Source: a virus
Virus record (IMG/VR): IMGVR_UViG_3300025151_000039
Span: 1-59,528 of that record
Length of the DNA: 59,528 bases
Strand: one strand, 5' to 3'
Part shown: piece by piece, positions 15,190-21,821 of the stretch
Numbering within the stretch: position 1 is the first letter of the stretch
Layout of the letters: each line of letters starts with the position of its first letter
Notes under the pieces: generated by a model
What the model was told of the DNA's origin: nothing
What the model saw: the letters and a program-made list of their open reading frames with translations, nothing else
The model's database searches: none
Position numbers and translations under genes: made by a program

Positions 15190-15882
15190 ATGTCTGGTTT
15201 AATTGAGGTGCGAGAAGCGCCAAGATCAGAAAATCCTGGATTGCTGTTGCTTTATGGAGCAAAAAAAGCCGGGAAAACAACAAAGCTAGGTGAATTAGAT
15301 AACTGTTTAATAATTGACACTGAAAATGGTGCCAATTTCATATCTGGACACATAGCTTCAATAAATTCTTTAGCTGAAACTAGAGAGCTTTGCAATCATT
15401 TGTTTGAACAAAAACAAAAAGGCAAAACATATGACTATATTGCAATAGATACTTTGAATAAAGTTGTTGAATGGATCGAAGAATCTATAGTAATAGAGCA
15501 TAATAATTCAAATAGCGCTAAAATAGAGTATTTTGGTGACCTTGCGTTTGGTAAAGGGCATGGAATGGTTAGAAATAAAGTTGACAAGCTTATCGAAACA
15601 TTCAGAGCACTATCAAATGTAGTGATATTAGTAGGTCATAATAAACTTGCAAGCGCTTTATCGGAAAACTCAACCTTAGTAGATCCTGCATCATTGGACT
15701 TAACTGGAAAGCTTAAGAATATGATAATGGCGAAGTGCGATAGTATTGGTTTTGTTTTTCGTAATGACGATAATGAGCTTCAAATCTCATTTCAGGCTAA
15801 CAATGCTTTAGAGGCGGGCTCACGTAGTCCGCATTTAAAAGGTCAAGTGATACCATTTGACTGGTCTAATATATTTATTTAA
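15190..15882 (+). CDS. Sak4-like RecA-fold ATPase (recombination mediator)
   Basis: A 230-residue P-loop protein: Walker A GAKKAGKTT at residues 23-31, a catalytic-type acid in IIDTENG (41-47), Walker B in YDYIAIDTLN (about 81-90), and VVILVGHNK (about 138-147) as the following strand and sensor. This pattern and size fit the AAA_24/Sak4 group, RecA-derived ATPases that help phage SSB with strand annealing. An SSB-like gene follows 17 bases later, a usual pairing for Sak4. It would work in recombination-dependent replication or repair. Good GGAGG site before the ATG. Confidence 0.78.
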   Translation: MSGLIEVREAPRSENPGLLLLYGAKKAGKTTKLGELDNCLIIDTENGANFISGHIASINSLAETRELCNHLFEQKQKGKTYDYIAIDTLNKVVEWIEESIVIEHNNSNSAKIEYFGDLAFGKGHGMVRNKVDKLIETFRALSNVVILVGHNKLASALSENSTLVDPASLDLTGKLKNMIMAKCDSIGFVFRNDDNELQISFQANNALEAGSRSPHLKGQVIPFDWSNIFI

Positions 15883-15899
15883 GTTAACTAGGAGCAATT

Positions 15900-16484
15900 A
15901 TGTTAGATATACCAACATTCTCTTCAACTAAAAGTGCTGGAGCAGGTCCATTATATGTGAACTCTGCAACAGTTACTGATATTAAAGCAGAGAAAGGTAA
16001 ATTCTCAGAAATAAGTCTAATCGTTAAGGCAGTAATGCATAATGAGCAGCGCTGGGAAAGAACTTTCTACTTTAATGGTGGATGGGAAAGAGATGCTTCA
16101 GGTAAAATTATAGGATGGGGACAAGTGTCAAGAGAAATCTTACCTTTCTTCAAAGCTGTAGGAGTACCTGAAGAAGTGTTACAAAAGTTAGACGAAACTG
16201 GAATTTCTGGAGCATTTGCTGACGCACTGCAAAAAGATTTCTCGTTTATAAGTTATTTAAATGAGGATAATAAATCCAGAACTTCAAAAATCGTTGGTCC
16301 AATGGATGATGATGAAAATCTTATGGAGAAATTCAAAGAAAATCATATGTATTGGACTCAGAAAGCTAGAAAGAAAATGTGGTGGCCGAAAGACTTTAAA
16401 GGGTTTAACGCCGAGGACAAAACTCAGTTTGAAATGAACAATAGCGTTCAACAAGCAGAGACTACCGCTTCAATGCCTTTCTAG
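15900..16484 (+). CDS. Single-stranded DNA-binding protein candidate
   Basis: A 194-residue protein after the Sak4-like ATPase. The N-terminal half suggests an OB fold: LYVNSATVTDIKAEKGKFSE, ISLIVKAVMHNE, then ERTFYFNGGWERD. The C-terminal end is flexible and ends ASMPF, so the hydrophobic tip of SSB proteins is kept although the acidic run before it is weak. It would coat single strands during replication and recruit partners through the tail. No identity to a named family can be shown by eye. A terminator follows at 16502. Confidence 0.6.
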   Translation: MLDIPTFSSTKSAGAGPLYVNSATVTDIKAEKGKFSEISLIVKAVMHNEQRWERTFYFNGGWERDASGKIIGWGQVSREILPFFKAVGVPEEVLQKLDETGISGAFADALQKDFSFISYLNEDNKSRTSKIVGPMDDDENLMEKFKENHMYWTQKARKKMWWPKDFKGFNAEDKTQFEMNNSVQQAETTASMPF

Positions 16485-16501
16485 AGAACCTGTGTTAGTT
16501 C

Positions 16502-16531
16502 GAGGGGTCGTATCTTATATGGCCCCTTTTC
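16502..16531 (+). terminator. Rho-independent terminator after the SSB-like gene
   Basis: AGGGGTC pairs with GGCCCCT (one G-U) around an 11-base region with further pairing, followed by TTTT. Ends just before the AGGAGG site of the primase-helicase gene. Confidence 0.75.
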
Positions 16532-16551
16532 GTTTACATTAAGGAGGTAAA

Positions 16552-18366
16552 TTGGAAAAAATATTCAAAGAATTTGTTACAGGGCCTGTAAGGCATACTG
16601 CTGACATAAAAGAATTAACAGAAATTGCTAATTATGCTAATACAGCTAATGGCGAATCAATGTACATGAGTGTTTATGATTTCACTGAAGATTATGTTGA
16701 GTATGTTAAAGAGAAAAAATCAGTATCCGGCTATAATGGTTCCGTTTCCATTTCTAAATTATTCTTTGATATAGACATGGGAAAAGGTACAGAAAATATG
16801 TGCCTAACAAAAGCAAGGAATCTAGTAGATGAACTTGTTAATGGATGGGACTTAGATCCTCAATATATCCAACCTTGGTTTAGTGGTAAAGGATTTCATA
16901 TTATAACTCCAGACTTCTTTGGATTCGGAGTTGGAAGTGATGTTCCTGATAAAGTAAAGAACACTCTAACACATTATTTTAAAGATATTGACCCAGTAGT
17001 CTATGATACTATTCGACTCCTTAGAATGGGGAATAGCAAGCATGAGAAAACTGGATTATATAAAGTACCTTTAACAATTAATGAGTTAATGTCTTTTTCT
17101 TATAGTGATATTCAAGATATTGCAAAACAGAAAAGAGATAATCCTAGGTTTTTAGTTGATTGGAGTGGATTTGTTGCAGAAAATGAAGACAAAATCATTG
17201 AAAAGCAAACATTTGAAACTCCTAAACACACTGCAAGTTTTGAAAGAACTGCTACAGACTCAACGTGTTATATGACTTGTTGTCAAAAGATGTATAACCA
17301 GGGGCCTGTTAAAGGTGAAAGGCACACGACTCTTCTCAGATTAGGATCTTGGTTAAAGCGAACCGGTATGACTGAAAGCGTAGCCGTCAAAATATTACTA
17401 GAATGGGGCTCTGCAGAAATAGCTGATCCTAGTACTAGTTTTAATGAGACTGAAATTACCAAAATTATCCGCAATGTTTACGACAAAGGTTATACTTATT
17501 GGTGTAGCGATGAATTGATGTCTAAATACTGCGAAGAGAAGTGTGTTTATTTTCAAAACAGAGAAAATCATGTAGCCTTTAAGAACAATGAACAAGTTTC
17601 TAACGAGTTTATTGATTGGTTTACAGGTTTTAATTATGATGATTCTGTAGATATAGGGACGTTTTGTGGCTCTCATGTACCATGGTGGGCTAATCCTAAA
17701 GAACTTATTGTTGTCTCAGGTGATTCTGGAGCAGGTAAGTCAGCTTTTATGCAAAACTTAATGCTTAAAAGTGGATTAAGAACCGCTTATTATCAGATGG
17801 AGATGGGTGAAGAATTGGATCGCTTAAGATTTAATAAAATGTATTTCCAGATGGACGATGAACAGTTGAAGGATCACTTTAAAGGGATGAGCAGGCAAGA
17901 ACTGATGGATAGCCAGAAAGTTTTCGACGAGATATACTTCAAAAGCGCAGCTCCAAGTATTGATTTTATCAAGAAAGAAGTTGCTATGTTTGAGCCTAAG
18001 ATTATCGTCATTGATACTATGGATATGATTAATAGTAGAGCTCGTAGTAGACTTGACCAACAAAGAGATATTGTTATTAAGTTGAAACGTTTAGCTATCG
18101 AGACTGATAGTATTGTATTTGCAATAGCTCATAAGACTAAATCATCTTCTGATGTTCATTCAGAATTTTATAATAATTCAAATAATGCAATTGCTGGTGA
18201 TGGAGCAATCTTTCAAAAAGCTGATAAAATATTATTCGTAACTACACCTAGAGGACAAGGGTCTCGAGAGAGATCTATTGTGTCATCTAAAAATAGAAAC
18301 GAAGGTCTTCTTAATGAGAAGATGTTATTTATTGGTGAAAAGATGCTTTATAAACCAGCTCAATAG
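16552..18366 (+). CDS. AEP-type primase fused to a RecA/DnaB-type helicase
   Basis: A 604-residue replication protein with a TTG start behind a perfect AGGAGG. Residues 1-180 carry the three motifs of archaeo-eukaryotic primases: LFFDIDMGKG with D73 and D75, FSGKGFH (110-116), and YDTIRLLRMGNSKHEKTG (151-168). A middle region about 235-335 has the PriCT-like helical part and cysteines at 318, 327 and 331 that may bind zinc. From about 380 a RecA-type motor follows: Walker A SGDSGAGKS (389-397), IIVIDTMDMI as Walker B, and IVFAIAHKT. One chain could thus prime and unwind. Since no DNA polymerase gene is visible, the AEP domain may also polymerise, as the NrS-1 phage PrimPol does; this is inference. 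Confidence 0.88.
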   Translation: MEKIFKEFVTGPVRHTADIKELTEIANYANTANGESMYMSVYDFTEDYVEYVKEKKSVSGYNGSVSISKLFFDIDMGKGTENMCLTKARNLVDELVNGWDLDPQYIQPWFSGKGFHIITPDFFGFGVGSDVPDKVKNTLTHYFKDIDPVVYDTIRLLRMGNSKHEKTGLYKVPLTINELMSFSYSDIQDIAKQKRDNPRFLVDWSGFVAENEDKIIEKQTFETPKHTASFERTATDSTCYMTCCQKMYNQGPVKGERHTTLLRLGSWLKRTGMTESVAVKILLEWGSAEIADPSTSFNETEITKIIRNVYDKGYTYWCSDELMSKYCEEKCVYFQNRENHVAFKNNEQVSNEFIDWFTGFNYDDSVDIGTFCGSHVPWWANPKELIVVSGDSGAGKSAFMQNLMLKSGLRTAYYQMEMGEELDRLRFNKMYFQMDDEQLKDHFKGMSRQELMDSQKVFDEIYFKSAAPSIDFIKKEVAMFEPKIIVIDTMDMINSRARSRLDQQRDIVIKLKRLAIETDSIVFAIAHKTKSSSDVHSEFYNNSNNAIAGDGAIFQKADKILFVTTPRGQGSRERSIVSSKNRNEGLLNEKMLFIGEKMLYKPAQ

Positions 18367-18655
18367 ATACTGCCAAATAGAGCGTTATAGAAACTAACTT
18401 GGACTCGCACGTAGGGCACGTAGGCTCTGTTTTATTGGGTGTTGATTTTCACTACAAACAGTAAGTCTCCTACAGTCCGTGGTTGAGAAACCATCATAAC
18501 TAGTTCTATAAATTATACATTGATTGGACTAGGGGATTACGAGCTTCTAAAATGTATCAGTATCTAAGATTTATGATACCTCCTTGGTAGCGTAATAAAT
18601 AAGAGAGAGATGCGCAAGGTATAAGAAAAATGCTAGCAACTCTCTCTCTTATAAT
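18367..18655 (+). ncRNA. Structured intergenic RNA (region C)
   Basis: Some 290 bases without a gene. TTATAGAA-CTA (18385-18396, one bulged A) pairs with TAGTTCTATAA (18501-18511) over about 100 bases. Inside is TGGTT-GAGA-AACCA, a stem with a GNRA loop. GTATCA pairs with TGATAC near 18555-18580, and the region ends in the 12-bp AGAG hairpin. It may be a separate RNA or the 3' leader/trailer of the helicase transcript. Confidence 0.45.
18599..18652 (+). other. ATAAGAGAGAGA/TCTCTCTCTTAT hairpin, copy 3
   Basis: Twelve perfect pairs (18599-18610 with 18641-18652) around a 30-base loop. Same arms as the hairpins at 6584 and 7654. No T-run follows; a gene starts 20 bases later. Confidence 0.6.
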
Positions 18656-18671
18656 CATTAGAAAGGAATAT

Positions 18672-18833
18672 ATGGCACACACAATCAAAGAAGATATGCA
18701 TAGAGCAAAACGAGAATACCTTGTTTCTTTAAAGCAAAGGATGTTAAAATTAATTGATGATGAAATCGAGAAATGCGACATTCTTATAGATAAAGAACAA
18801 AGGAAAATACACTATGATAACGATAGGAATTGA
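18672..18833 (+). CDS. Small helical protein, 53 residues
   Basis: ATG at 18672 behind AAAGGA; the upstream ATG lies in the hairpin loop. A charged, fully helical peptide with a coiled-coil look (LKQRMLKLIDDEIEKCDILI). It overlaps the resolvase gene by 20 bases. Function unknown. Confidence 0.6.
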   Translation: MAHTIKEDMHRAKREYLVSLKQRMLKLIDDEIEKCDILIDKEQRKIHYDNDRN

Positions 18834-19275
18834 CCCTGGTAAAGGAGGGGGAATAGCTTTTATACGTGACGGGGGACTTGCTCACGCATTTAAATGCCCT
18901 TCTACTCCAGAGGAAGCTGTTAGAATTATAAAGCAAGAAACTAAGGGTTTTAGAAAAAAACGCGCTATTATAGAGAAAGTACACAGTATGCCAAGAGACG
19001 GCGTTGTTAGTGCTTTTAGTTTTGGGCGTAATTATGGAGAGTGGTTAGGTATATTAGCAGCGCTAAGGATACCTGTTTCTCATGTAAGGCCTCAAGAATG
19101 GCAAAAATTCTACGGAAAACTTCCTAAAGAAAAAAAATCTCGCAAGCATAAATTAAAAAATTTGGCTTTTGAACTGTATCCAGGGGCCAAGAACACACTG
19201 GCAACAGCCGACGCTATTTTAATTGGGCATTATTTCTTAAATTTAAGCATAGTAAAAGTCGGAGTTTTTAAATGA
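18814..19275 (+). CDS. RuvC-like Holliday junction resolvase
   Basis: A 153-residue RNase H-fold nuclease. GIDPG at residues 5-9 supplies D7, AIIEKVHSMP at 51-60 supplies E54, and TADAILIGHYF at 131-141 supplies D133 plus H139. Length equals that of bacterial RuvC. It would cut four-way junctions and branched DNA made by recombination-driven replication before packaging. It sits with the Cas4-like nuclease and close to the helicase; the next gene starts in its stop codon (ATGA). Confidence 0.88.
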   Translation: MITIGIDPGKGGGIAFIRDGGLAHAFKCPSTPEEAVRIIKQETKGFRKKRAIIEKVHSMPRDGVVSAFSFGRNYGEWLGILAALRIPVSHVRPQEWQKFYGKLPKEKKSRKHKLKNLAFELYPGAKNTLATADAILIGHYFLNLSIVKVGVFK

Positions 19276-19448
19276 TTGCCCAATCAGATAAAATTAAACA
19301 TACAATAGAACAGTGGTGTGACAAAGGGTGTATTGACCCTCATACAGAGTTAATATGCAGAACTGGACATGCTATTGTTAAAGAACAAGAGAGAACAAAT
19401 TTATTACTTTTGGAGTTACTAAATAGAACAGTCAAAAACGACAAATGA
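19272..19448 (+). CDS. Hypothetical protein, 58 residues
   Basis: ATG overlaps the stop of the resolvase gene. Contains WCDKGCIDPHTELICR near the start, a possible small metal-binding knot, then a leucine-rich helix. The frame of the next gene is already open in its 3' end. Family unknown. Confidence 0.55.
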   Translation: MIAQSDKIKHTIEQWCDKGCIDPHTELICRTGHAIVKEQERTNLLLLELLNRTVKNDK

Positions 19449-19653
19449 ATGCTGGACCTGTGTTTATCAGGCTTTAAAAGGTAATACTTTTCTTGGAAAC
19501 TGCCTATTCTTTAGAGTTTTAGGTCAAGATCCAAAGCCTATTCCAGAAGATATAGTAGATAAAGGCTGCGCTAACTGGAAGAAAAAAAGTAAAGAAAATC
19601 ATCCTCTACTTATAGAGGTTATAAAAACATTTAAAGGGAAAGTTCTTTTATGA
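19423..19653 (+). CDS. Small cysteine-rich protein with no standard start codon
   Basis: An open frame of 76 codons that ends in an ATGA overlap with the nuclease gene, as real genes here do, yet has no ATG, GTG or TTG. The best start is ATA at 19423, seven bases after GGAG; the other possibility is a +1 frameshift from the 58-residue gene, whose end it overlaps. It contains ECWTC, a single C twelve residues on, and GCANW, so a zinc site is plausible. The lysine-rich stretch WKKKSKEN follows. Confidence 0.4.
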   Translation: MEQSKTTNECWTCVYQALKGNTFLGNCLFFRVLGQDPKPIPEDIVDKGCANWKKKSKENHPLLIEVIKTFKGKVLL

Positions 19654-20366
19654 TAGATTTTGAAAAAATCTTAGGTGATTGGATGGAATTATGCAATGAA
19701 TCGAATCGCTTAGAAAGATATGAGGGTATGGAGAAATGGTTTGGAGGCTCTTCTAGCGGAAGCTGCAGGAGAAAACTCTACTATAAAGCCAACTCTTATG
19801 ATAAAACAAATGAAACAAGTCAATCTTCTTTAAGAAAAATGCGCTTAGGGACTATATTTCATGAAGATATGGAACAAGCACTTGATTTATTTAATAACAA
19901 TAGTCAGTCAGAAGGATGGCAAGATGGCAAATTCCACATAGAAAAAGAGCTTAGAGTTGAAAAGCTTAATCTTAGAGGTTTTGCTGATGCTATATTTGAA
20001 GCTCCAACAGGAGAAATCTTTCTGTATGACTTTAAAACTGCAGGTAGTTTTCCTTGGAAGCTTAAGTTTGGAAAGACAGGAAACCCTAATGACGAAAGAT
20101 ATGCTCTACAGCTAGGCTCTTATGGTGAAGCTGTTAAACAGAACTTTGGAAGGCTAGATGGAATGTATCTTGTTTATTATAACAAAGATAACTCTGACAT
20201 GCGGACCGTAGAAGTACCACTTCATTATACTGATAAAGCGGTAGAATGGTGGACTGAGACAGGTTTAGTGCACGCAGGTGGACTACCTCCTCTTAAACCA
20301 GGAGAAAATCCTTCTGCAGCATGGGAATGTAATTACTGTGAATGGAAAGACTTATGTCTTAATTAA
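19650..20366 (+). CDS. Cas4/RecB-like PD-(D/E)XK nuclease with Fe-S cysteines
   Basis: A 238-residue exonuclease-type protein. GTIFH (67-71) and GFADAIFE (110-117, D113) precede the signature LYDFKT (D127, K129), and QLGSYGEA (154-161) is the motif IV helix, all as in RecB/Cas4 nucleases. One cysteine near the N-terminus (C39) and three near the end (C227, C230, C236, in CNYCEWKDLC) match the four ligands of the iron-sulfur cluster of Cas4 and AddB. It likely resects DNA ends for the annealing proteins encoded upstream. No CRISPR repeats are present, so it is a replication or recombination enzyme here. Confidence 0.87.
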   Translation: MIDFEKILGDWMELCNESNRLERYEGMEKWFGGSSSGSCRRKLYYKANSYDKTNETSQSSLRKMRLGTIFHEDMEQALDLFNNNSQSEGWQDGKFHIEKELRVEKLNLRGFADAIFEAPTGEIFLYDFKTAGSFPWKLKFGKTGNPNDERYALQLGSYGEAVKQNFGRLDGMYLVYYNKDNSDMRTVEVPLHYTDKAVEWWTETGLVHAGGLPPLKPGENPSAAWECNYCEWKDLCLN

Positions 20367-20389
20367 GCTAACTAATACAAAGGAGGACA

Positions 20390-20683
20390 ATGTATTACAA
20401 CACAACTAATCAGAGTGGAAGAGCTCTGCAAGAAAGCCGCACGAAGGCTGAAAGTCAAGAAGATAAAATCTTAAAAATATTCAACTTAGTCCCCGAGAGA
20501 CCTATGGGGCCAAACATGGTTATGAAAATGTACAATAATCATTTCACAGCAACACCTATTACTTCAATCAGAAGAGCTATAACTAATCTAACTATTAAAG
20601 GTAAGTTGGCTAAGCATGATGAGATGGAAATGGGGGGTTATGGAAAAATGGAGCATACCTGGAAATTACCAGAAGATGCATAA
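20390..20683 (+). CDS. Winged-helix DNA-binding protein, 97 residues
   Basis: Strong AAGGAGG site. After a polar N-terminal 25 residues, a winged helix can be followed: DKILKIFNLVPERPMGPNMV as first helices, PITSIRRAITNLTIKGKL as recognition helix and turn, then the wing ending EHTWKL. The pattern is that of small phage replication or transcription factors. It may regulate early genes; its target is unknown. Confidence 0.7.
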   Translation: MYYNTTNQSGRALQESRTKAESQEDKILKIFNLVPERPMGPNMVMKMYNNHFTATPITSIRRAITNLTIKGKLAKHDEMEMGGYGKMEHTWKLPEDA

Positions 20684-21008
20684 GCCTACATTTGATTACT
20701 TGATGAAAGAAGAGATATTGCCTGCAGTAACCAATACTCGTGAAGAGGGGCAGAAAGAATATGCTCATGATGTAAAAAACATATTTGCTAATTTTGAGCG
20801 TGTTTCAGGCACTTTATCTATTAAACGGGAGAAAGTATTAATGACTTATTTTCTCAAGCATATAGACGGCATTATGGCCCATATTGATGGACATGAGAGT
20901 CAAAGAGAATCAGTTTATGGAAGACTAACTGATGCGATAGTATATTTAACTTTATTATGGGGAATGTTTCGAGATGAAGAAGTCAAGAATAAAAAACTGG
21001 AAAGTTAG
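20676..21008 (+). CDS. Hypothetical protein, 110 residues (DUF6378-like pattern)
   Basis: I start it at 20676, overlapping the previous gene by eight bases; longer versions read the other frame of the winged-helix gene. Fully helical. The C-terminal part ESVYGRLTDAIVYLTLLWGM resembles the conserved end of small phage proteins with a GR--D---Y--LL signature (DUF6378, loosely like MazG helices). A nucleotide-handling role is possible but not shown. Confidence 0.6.
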   Translation: MHKPTFDYLMKEEILPAVTNTREEGQKEYAHDVKNIFANFERVSGTLSIKREKVLMTYFLKHIDGIMAHIDGHESQRESVYGRLTDAIVYLTLLWGMFRDEEVKNKKLES

Positions 21009-21186
21009 TGTAGTCACTAGAGCTTTTAAAGAAATAGAGGCTGAATCTTTAGTAGAAGCTGGTGATAAAGTAGCTAAATGGGCTGATGAAAATCCATATG
21101 AATTATGGAATTGGTTTAGCCAAAAAGGCCACACTATTTCAGGTGAAAGTATTGAAGAAATTAGCAATGAAAAAACCGAATCTTAA
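20974..21186 (+). CDS. Hypothetical protein, 70 residues
   Basis: Starts 35 bases inside the end of the previous gene and ends 20 bases inside the next, typical of this packed stretch. Acidic, with VSVVTRAFKEIEAESLVEAG and DENPYELWNWFSQKGH. No recognised family. Confidence 0.55.
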   Translation: MKKSRIKNWKVSVVTRAFKEIEAESLVEAGDKVAKWADENPYELWNWFSQKGHTISGESIEEISNEKTES

Positions 21187-21391
21187 AGAATACCGTAGAC
21201 TAGCCAGAGAGTACGCAGAGAAAAGGGGTCGCTCGATCCCTTTTAGCGTGCTCGGAACTAAATTTACATTAAGTGATTTAGTTAGAGCTTTTAGAAGAAA
21301 CCCTCATTGGATAGAGTTTAAAGATAAAGAATGGAGGATTCTTGATAAATATTTCCCAGAATTTAAAAAACAAAATGATAAAAAGTTGTAA
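21167..21391 (+). CDS. Hypothetical basic protein, 74 residues
   Basis: ATG at 21167 preferred over 21086, which would overlap the previous gene by about 100 bases. Basic and helical (MKKPNLKEYRRLAREYAEKR), ending WRILDKYFPEFKKQNDKKL. Possibly nucleic-acid binding. Overlaps the next micro-gene by 17 bases. Confidence 0.5.
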   Translation: MKKPNLKEYRRLAREYAEKRGRSIPFSVLGTKFTLSDLVRAFRRNPHWIEFKDKEWRILDKYFPEFKKQNDKKL

Positions 21392-21458
21392 TCAATGTGG
21401 ATCATCATTACACATACAGCAATGTACTTGCCCTGCATGTGGATATGAAGATGACTGA
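21375..21458 (+). CDS. Zinc-ribbon micro-protein, 27 residues
   Basis: The whole peptide is one zinc ribbon: SCNQCG (C5, C8) and CTCPACG (C17, C19, C22). Such short ribbons are often lost in annotation. It begins within the preceding gene. It could be an independent peptide or a scrap of a larger domain. Confidence 0.45.
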   Translation: MIKSCNQCGSSLHIQQCTCPACGYEDD

Positions 21459-21486
21459 GGTGTGACTATTTATCAGGATGATAAAG

Positions 21487-21660
21487 ATGCCAAGAAGCCA
21501 AGAAGAGATATTAAAAGAAATGGATGATACTAGTATGACCTTAGATAAATTGAGGTCATCAGGTGCTCCTCCAGAATCTTTAGAATTTTACGAAGGTTGG
21601 CTGCAGGCATTAGCTTGGGTTTTAACAAATAATAATATAGATGAAGAAGGAGAGACTTAG
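21487..21660 (+). CDS. Hypothetical protein, 57 residues
   Basis: ATG at 21487 has AGGA eight bases upstream; an ATG three codons earlier has no close site. Helical and acidic (PRSQEEILKEMDDTSMTLDK, then EFYEGWLQALAWVL). Family unknown. Its stop shares a base with the GTG of the last gene of the arm. Confidence 0.6.
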   Translation: MPRSQEEILKEMDDTSMTLDKLRSSGAPPESLEFYEGWLQALAWVLTNNNIDEEGET

Positions 21661-21821
21661 TGAAGTTTAACACTCAAAATAGACGAGAGCAGAAAGACTA
21701 TATATTAAAAGATATGGATAATTATAAACGAAAACTTAAGTATGCAAATACAAAAAACGAAGTGTATGTATTAATAAAAGATCTGTACTCTTCCCTCAGG
21801 AGACTTTTAACGTTAGTTTAA
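21660..21821 (+). CDS. Last early gene, 53 residues, GTG start
   Basis: GTG at 21660 shares its G with the TAG of the previous gene. Basic helical peptide (NTQNRREQKDYILKDMDNYK, ending LRRLLTLV). Its end overlaps the end of the late gene on the other strand by nine bases, so the two arms truly collide with no space for a terminator between them. Confidence 0.55.
   Translation: MKFNTQNRREQKDYILKDMDNYKRKLKYANTKNEVYVLIKDLYSSLRRLLTLV

Noticed and set aside
19650-20366. Cas4 of a CRISPR system
   Set aside because: No CRISPR repeats or other cas genes are present; Cas4-like nucleases are common phage recombination enzymes.
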